Shown: in pieces, positions 18,173 through 26,742 of the stretch | Layout: each line of letters begins with the position of its first letter | How positions within the stretch are numbered: the first letter of the stretch is position 1 | Assembly (NCBI RefSeq): GCF_021412565.1 | Contig: NZ_JAKCLJ010000004.1 | Location: forward strand, 228,656 to 292,655 | Direction: 5' to 3' | From: Shewanella sp. AS1 | GTDB taxonomy: Bacteria; Pseudomonadota; Gammaproteobacteria; Enterobacterales; Shewanellaceae | Length of the DNA: 64,000 bases | Notes under the pieces: generated by a model | What the model saw: the letters and a program-made list of their open reading frames with translations, nothing else | Told to the model about the DNA's origin: nothing | Databases searched by the model: none | Made by a program: the position numbers and the translations under genes

Positions 18173-18298
18173 CTCCCCGCACCTCGCACCTCGCACCTCG
18201 CTCCTCGTTCCCCGTTCCCCGTTCCCCGCTCCTCGTTCCCCGTTCCTCGTTCCCCGTTCCTCGTTCCTCGTTCCCCGCACCTCGTTCCCCGTCTCCCG
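18173..18298. repeat. Tandem array of 18 heptamers
   Basis: Eighteen contiguous 7-base units follow the consensus (T/C)(T/A)CC(C/T)CG, mostly TTCCCCG, TTCCTCG and CACCTCG. The array begins 6 bases after the GGDEF stop codon. On the minus strand it reads as an RGTRNE-like peptide, which is a by-product of the repeat. The period is seven and uninterrupted, with no spacers, so it is not a CRISPR. Confidence 0.95.
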
Positions 18299-19242
18299 AA
18301 CCTGCCGATACCTGCTTAGACTTTGCATTACAGCTGTTAGATTTGATCGCAAGTTTTGATCTTAAGCTTTGAGCCTATGGTTTGATCTTAAGGTTTAACG
18401 GCTAGGTCGTTTTAAAAAATTTTTAATATTTTTTTAGGTTTAACCAATATTTTTTTTGATGTTGATCTAGAAACACTATCTTAATTTGTCATGCTTGGTC
18501 ATTACGCTTATGTGACTTTTACGTTAAGGTAACATTAAAACGGTCGTTTAAATTAACTTTTGATGAAGTTGTGTTTATCTATATGAATTAATTAGTTATT
18601 ATTAACATTACTTGCAGGTTAACCTAAACGAGTCTCAGGCTGGGTTTGACTCTATTTCTCTTATTTGTGTGTAAAAGTAATGTTCCATTAAGTATTTTAA
18701 TTACGTTATAAATTACTTGTTGATGTTCTTGGGTAAATTGTCAGACAACTTTCACACTCTCCATTCTTCTCTATTTTTTTATTTTAAATAATTCTTATTT
18801 ATTATGCTCTTAATCTTTATTTTTGTTGTTGGTCTTACCAATTTATTTAAGCCTTAAATCACCTGGATTGTGTTTTCATGGCAAGGTGGAACTATTGCTA
18901 ATGCAAACATTTGTCGGTAGGTTTCGTTGAAAACATACATTTGAATGTTTTTTGTACTTTCACTTTGTGATCTTTGCTCTCTTTGAGCCCTTTGCGTTGC
19001 TGTGAGTGATTTAGCCTGACTTGAACTGAGTCTTCAGTGATATCTATAAAGCGAGAAAGTAGAGCGAGAAAACGAATGTGGTGGGCTTCAATGGAAGAGG
19101 CTCACAAACCTAGTGGTTTTAGTCTTTGGATTATGTATTTGTGGATTAATTATCTGTGGATATAAGTATCTGTGAGATTAAACCTGTGTATAGACAGAGT
19201 GGCAATAACGTGCAGCCAATAACGTGGATCATTGGGGGTGAG
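18299..19242. promoter_or_regulatory. Long AT-rich leader of the glyoxylate-shunt operon
   Basis: About 940 bases without a convincing gene lie before aceB. Near its left end TTTGATCTTAAG occurs twice (18355-18366 and 18381-18392), with a third degenerate copy TTTGATCGCAAG at 18342-18353. The rest is AT-rich with no clear operator. The aceBA promoter should be near its right end. Confidence 0.5.
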
Positions 19243-20865
19243 ATGATGGAACCTGTTCTGAATAGGTTAGAAACAGAAGACGCCATTCAAATAGTGGGGT
19301 CGACACAGAGCGGACAAGAGTCTGTGTTAAATGAGGGCGCACTGACACTACTGGAAGTGCTCTGCCGGGAATTTGGTAGCCAAGTGCCAGAACTGTTAGC
19401 CAAACGCCGCGCTAAGCAGCAACGGATTGAGTCTGGGCAGTTACCCGATTTTCTGCCTGAAACTCGGGCTATTCGTGAAGGCGAATGGCAAATTCGTGGC
19501 ATTCCCCATGATCTGCAGGATAGACGGGTCGAGATCACTGGGCCCGTCGATCGCAAGATGATTATTAATGCCTTAAATGCCAACGTGAAGGTGTTTATGG
19601 CCGATTTTGAGGATTCACTGTCTCCAAGCTGGCAGAAAGTGATTGAAGGGCAGCTCAATCTGCGTGATGCGGTGCGAGGCGATATCCAATATACGGCGCC
19701 CGAGACGGGTAAGCATTATGCGCTCAATGACAATCCTGCGGTGCTGATTTGCCGAGTCCGAGGCTTACATCTGATTGAGAAGCATGTGGAGTTTAACGGT
19801 CAGGGGATTCCTGCGGCACTGTTCGATTTCTGCCTCTACTTTTACCACAACTACCGTCAGTTGCTGGCCAAGGGCAGCGGGCCTTATTTCTATATCCCTA
19901 AGCTTGAGAGCCATATCGAGGCGCGCTGGTGGGCCAAGGTGTTTGCCTTCGTGGAGGAGCGTTTCTGTTTGGCACCGGGCACAATCAAATGCACCTGCCT
20001 GATTGAGACCCTGCCGGCTGTGTTCGAGATGGAGGAGATCCTCTATGAACTGCGCTCAAACATTGTCGCGTTAAATTGTGGCCGCTGGGATTACATTTTC
20101 AGCTATATCAAGACATTAAAGAGCTATAGCGATCGGATTCTGCCCGACAGACAAGCCGTGACTATGGATAAGCCTTTCCTCAGTGCCTATTCGCGACTGC
20201 TGGTCAAGACCTGTCATAAGCGTGGTGCGTTGGCTATGGGGGGCATGGCGGCTTTTATTCCGGCAAAAGATCCTGAGCAGAATGCAGCAGTGCTTGCCAA
20301 GGTGCGCGGCGATAAGGAGCTGGAAGCGCGCAACGGTCACGATGGCACTTGGGTGGCTCATCCTGGGCTTGCCGATACCGCTATGGCCATCTTCAACGAC
20401 TATATAGGCGAAGAGAATCAGAACCAGCTGCACATCACCCGGGATGTGGATGCGCCAATCCTTGCCAGCGAATTGCTCGCGCCCTGCGAGGGGGAGCGCA
20501 CCGAAGCGGGTATGCGCCTCAATATCCGAATCGCGCTGCAATATATCGAAGCCTGGATCCAAGGCAATGGCTGTGTGCCCATCTATGGCTTGATGGAGGA
20601 TGCGGCGACTGCTGAGATCTCCAGAACCTCAATCTGGCAGTGGATCCAGCATGAGCAGAAGCTTTCTAACGGCAAGCTGGTCACTAAAGAGCTATTCAGA
20701 GATATGTTGGCGGAGGAGCTGGCCAATGTGGAGAGTGAGGTGGGGAGCGAGCGCTTCACTCAGGGGCGATACACCCAGGCGGCGACTTTGCTTGAGGAGA
20801 TCACCACCTCTGATGAATTGGTGGATTTCTTAACCTTGCCCGGCTATCAGCTGTTAATCCAATAA
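19243..20865 (+). CDS. aceB: Malate synthase A
   Basis: This glyoxylate-shunt enzyme condenses glyoxylate with acetyl-CoA to give malate. The 540-residue protein matches malate synthase A: RIESGQLPDFLPETRAIREGEWQIRGIP, GPVDRKMIINALNANVKVFMADFEDS, and the signature KTCHKRGALAMGGMAAFIPAKDP. The ATG at 19243 is preceded by GGGGGTGAG. The frame stays open upstream to 19156, but those 29 residues are not family-like. aceA follows after 107 bases, so the two shunt enzymes form an operon for growth on acetate and fatty acids. Confidence 0.95.
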   Translation: MMEPVLNRLETEDAIQIVGSTQSGQESVLNEGALTLLEVLCREFGSQVPELLAKRRAKQQRIESGQLPDFLPETRAIREGEWQIRGIPHDLQDRRVEITGPVDRKMIINALNANVKVFMADFEDSLSPSWQKVIEGQLNLRDAVRGDIQYTAPETGKHYALNDNPAVLICRVRGLHLIEKHVEFNGQGIPAALFDFCLYFYHNYRQLLAKGSGPYFYIPKLESHIEARWWAKVFAFVEERFCLAPGTIKCTCLIETLPAVFEMEEILYELRSNIVALNCGRWDYIFSYIKTLKSYSDRILPDRQAVTMDKPFLSAYSRLLVKTCHKRGALAMGGMAAFIPAKDPEQNAAVLAKVRGDKELEARNGHDGTWVAHPGLADTAMAIFNDYIGEENQNQLHITRDVDAPILASELLAPCEGERTEAGMRLNIRIALQYIEAWIQGNGCVPIYGLMEDAATAEISRTSIWQWIQHEQKLSNGKLVTKELFRDMLAEELANVESEVGSERFTQGRYTQAATLLEEITTSDELVDFLTLPGYQLLIQ

Positions 20866-20972
20866 AGAAGTGATGTAAACAAACTCAATTTTTAACCTGT
20901 AACCCTGATTTAGCGCCTTTGAAATTATGTTGTATTGACTGGCACTGGATATCAACATAGATGGAGATGATT

Positions 20973-22298
20973 ATGACTAAAGCAACTACACAAGGTACGC
21001 GTCAAGAGCAGATTGATGCGATTAAGAAAGATTGGGCAGAGAACCCGCGTTGGGCCGGTGTTCGTCGTCCCTATACGGCGGAAGATGTAGTGGCTTTACG
21101 TGGCTCATTTGTGCCAGAAAATACCATAGCCAAACGCGGCGCGGCTAAGCTCTGGTCATTAGTGAACGGTTCGGCCAAGAAAGGTTATGTCAACTCTCTG
21201 GGCGCACTCACCGGCGGTCAGGCGGTGCAGCAGGCCAAGGCGGGGATCGAGGCAATTTACCTCTCTGGCTGGCAGGTGGCGGCCGATGCCAACTTGGCTG
21301 GCACCATGTATCCGGATCAATCCCTCTATCCAGCTAACTCAGTGCCTGCGGTCGTGCAGCGGATCAACAACTCGTTTCGCCGCGCCGATCAGATCCAGTG
21401 GAGCAACAATCTAAACCCGGAAGATGAAGGCTATGTGGATTACTTCCTGCCCATTATTGCCGATGCCGAGGCGGGTTTTGGTGGCGTACTTAATGCCTAT
21501 GAGCTGATGAAAAACATGATCGATGCCGGCGCTGCTGGGGTGCACTTTGAGGATCAGCTGGCTTCAGTGAAGAAGTGTGGTCACATGGGCGGTAAAGTAT
21601 TGGTGCCTACCCAGGAAGCGGTGCAAAAGCTGGTATCGGCGCGTCTTGCGGCCGATGTCAGCGGCGTAGAGACCTTAGTGATTGCCCGCACCGATGCTAA
21701 TGCGGCCGACTTGCTGACATCCGATTGTGATCCTTACGATCGTGACTTTATCAGCGGTGAGCGCACCTCAGAAGGCTTCTATCGTGTGAATGCCGGTATC
21801 GAGCAGGCTATCTCTCGCGGCTTGGCCTATGCCCCCTATGCAGATTTAATCTGGTGTGAAACCGCCAAGCCAGATCTCGAAGAGGCGCGCCGTTTCGCCG
21901 AGGCGATTCATGCTCAATATCCAGATCAGCTGCTGGCCTATAACTGTTCACCTTCCTTTAACTGGAAGAAGAATCTCGATGACGCCACCATTGCCAAGTT
22001 TCAGCAGGAGCTTTCGGACATGGGCTACAAGTACCAGTTCATCACCTTAGCTGGCATACACAACATGTGGTACAACATGTTCGATCTTGCCTATGACTAT
22101 GCCCGTGGTGAAGGGATGAAACACTATGTTGAGAAAGTGCAGGAAGTGGAATTTGCCGCAGCGAAGAAAGGTTACACCTTCGTGGCACACCAGCAGGAAG
22201 TGGGGACGGGTTACTTCGATAAGGTAACCAATGTTATCCAGGGTGGGCAATCCTCTGTGACGGCATTAACCGGCTCGACAGAAGAGGAGCAGTTTTAA
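20973..22298 (+). CDS. aceA: Isocitrate lyase
   Basis: Isocitrate lyase splits isocitrate into glyoxylate and succinate and feeds malate synthase. The 441-residue protein carries the catalytic [16 protein letters not shown] loop and DADAGFGG-like metal-binding residues ([18 protein letters not shown]). The ATG at 20973 has GGAG 5 bases upstream; the ATG at 20961 lies within that site and is less likely. It is the second gene of aceBA, and a strong terminator follows. Confidence 0.96.
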   Translation: MTKATTQGTRQEQIDAIKKDWAENPRWAGVRRPYTAEDVVALRGSFVPENTIAKRGAAKLWSLVNGSAKKGYVNSLGALTGGQAVQQAKAGIEAIYLSGWQVAADANLAGTMYPDQSLYPANSVPAVVQRINNSFRRADQIQWSNNLNPEDEGYVDYFLPIIADAEAGFGGVLNAYELMKNMIDAGAAGVHFEDQLASVKKCGHMGGKVLVPTQEAVQKLVSARLAADVSGVETLVIARTDANAADLLTSDCDPYDRDFISGERTSEGFYRVNAGIEQAISRGLAYAPYADLIWCETAKPDLEEARRFAEAIHAQYPDQLLAYNCSPSFNWKKNLDDATIAKFQQELSDMGYKYQFITLAGIHNMWYNMFDLAYDYARGEGMKHYVEKVQEVEFAAAKKGYTFVAHQQEVGTGYFDKVTNVIQGGQSSVTALTGSTEEEQF

Positions 22299-22328
22299 AG
22301 ATTTATCAATTACCACCTAGCGGTGTTT

Positions 22329-22366
22329 CCCCGCACTGTGTTCCTACGCACAGTGCGGGGCTTTTG
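22329..22366 (+). terminator. Terminator of aceBA
   Basis: CCCCGCACTGTG and CACAGTGCGGGG form a perfect 12-bp stem with an 8-base loop, followed by CTTTTGTTTT. Confidence 0.93.
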
Positions 22367-22414
22367 TTTTTAAAGCTAATTACTCTGGCTCTTATAAGTC
22401 ATGATTCCACTTCG

Positions 22415-23020
22415 TTATTGTGCGGTATCTTTATTCTTGCGATGGGCCTCTATCAGCCGGGTGATGTTTTTAGCCAGATCATTTGGGATAGGAAAACTCA
22501 AGTGGTACTGGGCGATCTTCCAGCCATCCTTAGTTAGTATCAGGGTGCCTGTGCCACGGCTTAAGCCATAGGAAGTGCTGTCTAGCAGCTCGTCGAAAAC
22601 AATCACATTTTCGTGGCGCACGGTTTTACGCTCTTTAAGGGTATAGTGCCAGCCCTTAGTCGGTCTGGCGTATTGCTCAAATTGCGCCATATTCCAATAC
22701 TCTGTGGCGTCTGTGCCGATGAAAATGGCACTCTTGGTATAGAGACCAAAATACTTGTCCCAATCGGCGTTGGCTGCATAGAGATGAAGATTATTGAGCA
22801 CCTGATTGGCCTGCTGCTCATCGCTTAAGGGCTTGTTTGGCGACTTGGCTGCTGTCGCTTCATTGACAGTCTCATTAGCTGCCTGGTTGGCCTTGGATGT
22901 CGCCTGTTGCTCAACTTGTTGTTCTGTCGCCTGAGTTGCAAAGGCACTGGTCGTTAACAGCAAGAAAGCACTGAGCTTGAATATGTCAGTTCTCTTAGGG
23001 GACGAAAAATAAAGTTTCAT
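22415..23020 (-). CDS. Secreted NTF2-like (SnoaL/DUF4440-type) protein
   Basis: The ATG at 23020 (AGGA upstream) gives a signal peptide (FKLSAFLLLTTSAFA), then a Gln/Ala-rich linker (about 30-65) and an NTF2-like domain: QVLNNLHLYAANADWDKYFGLYTKSAIFIGTDATEYW, ending GTGTLILTKDGWKIAQYHLSF. Such domains bind small molecules or act as simple hydrolases or isomerases. No catalytic role can be assigned. The frame extends 15 codons further upstream, but those codons precede the signal peptide. It is convergent with aceA. Confidence 0.8.
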   Translation of the reverse strand: MKLYFSSPKRTDIFKLSAFLLLTTSAFATQATEQQVEQQATSKANQAANETVNEATAAKSPNKPLSDEQQANQVLNNLHLYAANADWDKYFGLYTKSAIFIGTDATEYWNMAQFEQYARPTKGWHYTLKERKTVRHENVIVFDELLDSTSYGLSRGTGTLILTKDGWKIAQYHLSFPIPNDLAKNITRLIEAHRKNKDTAQ

Positions 23021-23597
23021 GGGTTTTCCTGTGCTGCTGTCGATTATTTGAGATTCGATTTTCATTTACTTTGCACTGCCGGGTGAGACGCTTAGCCTCA
23101 GCAAGCCGTTTATGATAATGCGTGATGATATTAAGTTAAAGCTTAGTCGCTTATCTGACATATTTCTTTTATCTATCAGGATTTTGGAAACTTAAGGTTA
23201 TTGGAAAACGTAAGGTTATTGGAAAACGGTTGGGGATAAAAAAACTGGCAGCCAATGTTACTGATTAAATAACATTGCTGCCAGAAACGGGTTGGAGAAA
23301 CGTTTGGACATAACGCCTTTTTTACCTGGGACAATCAGTGTCTTTTATCTGTTAAACGCAGATTGAATCGGCGGTTAACTTTGCAGACAGCTTTAGGGGC
23401 ACGATTGACTTTGCGCTTTCGCGCTGCCCTAAACAACAATGGAGACTCAAACCGTTTTCGGTATCTCTTACCCTAAAAGTACAAACGTAAATTGAAGGGA
23501 GGATGAAAATCTATTTTCCCCCTAACTCCCTCAAAACAAATAGCTTGAGGGAATGAGGAGGGCGACATGGGTAAACCGGATGGCACGTTTAACGTGT
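23021..23597. other. Structured intergenic region downstream of the parA-like operon
   Basis: This 577-base gap contains several structures. A perfect tandem pair of the 18-mer TAAGGTTATTGGAAAACG lies at 23193-23228, and a strong hairpin at 23244-23284. A long imperfect stem (TTAGGGGCA pairing TGCCCTAA) lies at about 23392-23432, and TCCCTCAA/TTGAGGGA arms lie at 23527-23552. A 26-codon ORF with an AGGAGG site starts at 23567 and runs into the antisense of the next gene. A small RNA is possible. Confidence 0.4.
23244..23284 (-). terminator. Minus-strand terminator-like hairpin
   Basis: CTGGCAGC...GCTGCCAG arms extend through AATGTTA/TAACATT around an AT loop. On the minus strand a run of seven T follows directly. 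It could end the parA-like operon or a small RNA read from the right. Confidence 0.75.
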
Positions 23598-24083
23598 CTA
23601 ATCGACCCAGACAGCAGATTCCTTCTGCTTTCTTTCTGCTTCACTGAGCGAATAATGATGTTCGATCAGAAAGCGGATCAATTTCGATTTAGCAATATCA
23701 CAACCACTGGCCAGCTCGGCAAGATGGCTGATGGCCGATTCACTTAAGGTAAAGGTTGCCTTGCGATAGGGCGAGTCACCTTTGGGGATCACTTTTCTTG
23801 GTTGAGACACAAAAGTGCTCTGTTCCATTGCACTAAGATTCAATGCGGTTTGCTCAAACGCACCGCAATCTTGTTTTGATCTCGATTCAAATAATCCATC
23901 GAATCCTGTTTCCAGCGCGATCACCTGAGCAAGTTGACGTGCCTGCTCAGGCTTACCAGCAGCATAGTGAGTGGCATCATCAATAAACTCTTCGATGAAC
24001 TCATCTATCGACATCTGCACCTGCGCCGGTGCATTCATGGCTCTAGACTGCGTAGAGTTTTTCTTGAGGTCGGCCAGTCCCAT
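23598..24083 (-). CDS. Small partner of ParA-like ATPase, unknown function
   Basis: The ATG at 24083 (AGAGGA upstream) gives 161 residues. The N-terminal half is acidic and helical (MSIDEFIEEFIDDATHYAAGKPEQARQLAQ). The C-terminal part (YRKATFTLSESAISHLAELASGCDIAKSKLIRFLIEHHY) resembles a ribbon-helix-helix DNA-binding unit: one strand, then two helices. Its start overlaps the end of the ParA-like gene by 41 bases, so the two are coupled. By analogy with ParA-partner pairs it may bind DNA or stimulate the ATPase; this is inference. Confidence 0.65.
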   Translation of the reverse strand: MGLADLKKNSTQSRAMNAPAQVQMSIDEFIEEFIDDATHYAAGKPEQARQLAQVIALETGFDGLFESRSKQDCGAFEQTALNLSAMEQSTFVSQPRKVIPKGDSPYRKATFTLSESAISHLAELASGCDIAKSKLIRFLIEHHYSLSEAERKQKESAVWVD

Positions 24084-24786
24084 AACTATTCCTCTGTTTG
24101 ATCTGCTGTTTTTCGGCAAGACGATTACGGATCTCTGTGGCATTAGCCGCTTGCAGCATTTCACAAGCGATGGCACGGATCTCATCGGCGGCTTTTCCTT
24201 TGGTCTGAGTTTCCATCACAGACAGACCCGACTCTTCACTATCATCATAGATGTTACGGCTATAGGTGATAGCATCCAGCACATTGATATCGTAGGTCTT
24301 ACACACCTCTTTGGCTTCGATAATGCGGTTGGCCTGATTGGGCAGACTCGGGCATTGAGTGATCACGAAAGATGCGCGCATCTTAGGGTTGATCATCATA
24401 CAGGTGGCCACTATGTCATCCATGTGACTAACCGTTTTCAGGTCGCGGCGCTTAGGTCTGAGGGGCATCAATACATGGCTGGCAACAGACATGGTCGCAC
24501 GCAGCGCCAAGTTATCTTGACCACCACAGTCGACTATGACGAAATCATAGTGTTGTTCCAGGCTGAGGAGATCGTTACGGATCTTGCCATAGAGCTGTAC
24601 ACAATTGATGCTGGCTAGACGGCCATTATTGTTGCGAGCCTGGATCCAGTCTGATGTGGTTCTCTGTGGATCGCAGTCCACCATAATGACAGATGCCCCA
24701 CATTCAACAGTAAGAAATACAGCGATATTTTGAGCCAGACAGCTTTTACCGCTTCCGCCTTTTTCACCGCCAACTAATATGATCAT
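24043..24786 (-). CDS. ParA/MinD-family ATPase (orphan)
   Basis: The ATG at 24786 gives 247 residues starting MIILVGGEKGGSGKSCLAQN, a deviant Walker A (KGGSGKS). It continues with VIMVDCDPQRTTSDW (A' motif) and YDFVIVDCGGQDN (Walker B), which are ParA/Soj-like. The frame continues 15 codons upstream without family similarity. Members position plasmids, chromosomes, chemotaxis clusters or pili. It does not look like the main chromosomal parA, because no parB or gidA lies beside it. The partner is the overlapping small gene downstream. Confidence 0.85.
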   Translation of the reverse strand: MIILVGGEKGGSGKSCLAQNIAVFLTVECGASVIMVDCDPQRTTSDWIQARNNNGRLASINCVQLYGKIRNDLLSLEQHYDFVIVDCGGQDNLALRATMSVASHVLMPLRPKRRDLKTVSHMDDIVATCMMINPKMRASFVITQCPSLPNQANRIIEAKEVCKTYDINVLDAITYSRNIYDDSEESGLSVMETQTKGKAADEIRAIACEMLQAANATEIRNRLAEKQQIKQRNSYGTGRPQEKLYAV

Positions 24787-25357
24787 TTGCTTTCCCTCGA
24801 CTGTCAGTATTGCCGATCTGTAATAGGGCATTTTGCTGCCCCGGGTCTCCTTCCTCTAGGTTTGTCCCCTAATGGGAACAAGGCTGTAAAAGACCTGACG
24901 CTACACTGGACAAAATACCAATTAAAATCAAATGTAGGTGTTTGTTTTTGCTTGGTCAAGTGTATGAATTTTGACGTTTTTTTTGATTGTGACGCTTGTC
25001 ATTTTATTGACGAAATTGCGTTTTTGGCAGAAAGTTGACACTCTGTTAAATCAGAGTTGCTTTCATTTTTTATCGGTGTTTATCAGTAGGTTATGTTTTG
25101 CTTCGCTTGTAGGGGCGACAATCGTGCAGTGAGTTAAATGGCATCATTTACTGTTTGGCTGAAATATTTATTCCTAATATGTTAAGTTTGTTGATTTAAT
25201 AGAACTAATAAATCTAAAAACGCTTGTATCGATTATTTTGCTCTTAACTGATTTATTTTAGGCAGAATACCCTAGCTTGGGTATGATAGGCGGCAAGCGT
25301 TACGACTAACGCTATCAACTGAAAGCTATCAACTGAAAGCTATCAACAGGAAAAGCG
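24787..25357. promoter_or_regulatory. Divergent promoter region of the parA-like and DUF3820 genes
   Basis: About 570 bases without a convincing gene. An imperfect TTGTCCC/GGGAACAA palindrome (about 24857-24878) lies before the parA-like start. An ACCC/GGGT palindrome lies near 25269-25282. Two and a half tandem copies of the 14-mer GCTATCAACTGAAA (25311-25347) run up to the ribosome-binding site of the DUF3820 gene. Confidence 0.4.
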
Positions 25358-25582
25358 ATGGATGAGAAACTGTTATTCGATGCGGTGAATCAGGTAATGC
25401 CTTTTGGTAAATATGCCGGTAGAAAGTTACTTGAACTGCCCGAGCCTTATCTGGTTTGGTTTCACAGCAAAGGGTTTCCCGAAGGCAAACTGGGACAACA
25501 ATTGGCATTGATGTATGAGATTAAGCTCAACGGACTCGAAGGAATGCTTAAGCCATTATTAGTTCCTAAAAAAACCGACTAA
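25358..25582 (+). CDS. DUF3820 family small protein
   Basis: This 74-residue protein shows the compact family pattern MPFGKYAGRKLLELPEPYLVWFHSKGFPEGKLGQQLALMYEIKLNGL. The family is common in proteobacteria and is linked in databases to quorum-regulated factors, but its function is not established. CAGGAAAAG precedes the ATG, directly after a run of 14-base tandem repeats. It appears to be a single-gene unit. Confidence 0.85.
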   Translation: MDEKLLFDAVNQVMPFGKYAGRKLLELPEPYLVWFHSKGFPEGKLGQQLALMYEIKLNGLEGMLKPLLVPKKTD

Positions 25583-25698
25583 TTTTTGCTAATGAGAGCT
25601 TGATCTAAAACTTTTACATTGTTAGGGAAAGAGTGAAGCTTTATTGTGCTGTGCATGCTTTAATGCGTGCGTAACGTTGAATTATTTGAGGAATCACC

Positions 25699-26001
25699 AT
25701 GATAGCTAAATTTGTTCGTATGCTGGCCCTAGTTACTCTAACCCTAGGATTTTCAACAGCCTGGGCGGCGGGAACTGTGCATCAAGGTAAAGTGTTAGAG
25801 ACGATGAATGCCGGCGGTTATACCTATGTGCAGATCCAGGAAGCCGATAAAACATTCTGGGCGGCGGGTCCTCAAATTGAGGTGACCAAGGGTGATACTG
25901 TGGTTGTTCAGGAGCAGATGTGGATGAACAATTTTACCAGCAAGAGCCTTAACCGCACTTTCGATGAACTGCTCTTTGTTGGTCGCATCGATAAGAAGTA
26001 A
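25699..26001 (+). CDS. Periplasmic NrfJ-like small protein
   Basis: This 100-residue protein has a clear Sec signal peptide (cleavage after STAWA). A small beta-rich domain with GKVLETMNAGGYTYVQIQEADKTFWAAGP follows. This pattern occurs in proteins annotated as NrfJ-related in Shewanella, near nitrite-reductase or cytochrome functions. There are no Cys or heme motifs. Its function is unknown. A terminator follows directly. Confidence 0.7.
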   Translation: MIAKFVRMLALVTLTLGFSTAWAAGTVHQGKVLETMNAGGYTYVQIQEADKTFWAAGPQIEVTKGDTVVVQEQMWMNNFTSKSLNRTFDELLFVGRIDKK

Positions 26002-26026
26002 TGCGTTAGTTTACAAGATGTTTTAG

Positions 26027-26059
26027 AATAGCGCCGATAAGCGATTATCGGCGCTATTT
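26027..26059 (+). terminator. Terminator of the NrfJ-like gene
   Basis: AATAGCGCCGATAA and TTATCGGCGCTATT form a perfect 14-bp stem around GCGA, followed by TTTATTT. Confidence 0.93.
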
Positions 26060-26109
26060 TTATTTGGCGAGTTTATATAACAACTTGTATTGGTTCGACA
26101 TATTAAGGC

Positions 26110-26640
26110 ATGTACCAGATCATCCCGTTTGAGTCCCGCTATGCCGCTCAGGTCAGTCGGCTCTATCATAATGCCGTGCATCATATTGATGATATGCACT
26201 ATTCCCCTTTGCATCGTCATGCCTGGTCACAGGCGCCGCGCTCGACCTATCACTGGAATAAGCGATTAAGCAGGAGTAAGGCCTGGCTGATGCTGGATAC
26301 CGAGCAGATGCTGCACGATCAATATCTGTGTATTGGCTTTATCAATATGGAAACCCACTTTTTTCGCCGCGGCTATATCGACAGTCTCTATGTGCTGCCT
26401 GGCTATCAGGGGAAGGGGATCGCGACCCGCCTTTATCAGGCGTTAGAGGCTTGGGTGCAAACCTCGACGCTTGAGCGACTGACGGTGGATGCCTCTAAAC
26501 TTTCTAAAGATCTGTTTCTGGCACAAGGCTTTAAGTTGCATCACAACCGTTATCAGGAGAAGTGCGGCCAAGTGTTCCACATGTATTACCTGTCTAAGAG
26601 TTTTAGTGCCGCGCCGAAGGGCGATAACTCGGCTAACTAA
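26110..26640 (+). CDS. GNAT-family N-acetyltransferase
   Basis: This 176-residue acetyl-CoA-dependent transferase has the GNAT core YIDSLYVLPGYQGKGIATRLYQALEAW, where the QGKGIA loop binds the coenzyme-A pyrophosphate. The later LTVDASKLSKDLFLAQGFKLHHNRYQ is the usual second motif. The substrate is unknown. There is no obvious operon partner. It is convergent with the 5'-nucleotidase-like gene. Confidence 0.88.
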   Translation: MYQIIPFESRYAAQVSRLYHNAVHHIDDMHYSPLHRHAWSQAPRSTYHWNKRLSRSKAWLMLDTEQMLHDQYLCIGFINMETHFFRRGYIDSLYVLPGYQGKGIATRLYQALEAWVQTSTLERLTVDASKLSKDLFLAQGFKLHHNRYQEKCGQVFHMYYLSKSFSAAPKGDNSAN

Positions 26641-26742
26641 TTCAATTGAATCCACCTGATCACAACTCATTCAAAGAGCCACACAGCCAAGATATCAGCT
26701 GCGGGCACGTAGCTGACTAAAAGCACTGATTAAAAGTACCGA

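Noticed and set aside
18173..18298. Possible CRISPR array
   Set aside because: Seven-base units with no spacers and no cas genes.
18164..18352. 62-residue RGTRNE-rich ORF
   Set aside because: It is the translated heptamer array; the peptide periodicity follows from the DNA repeat.
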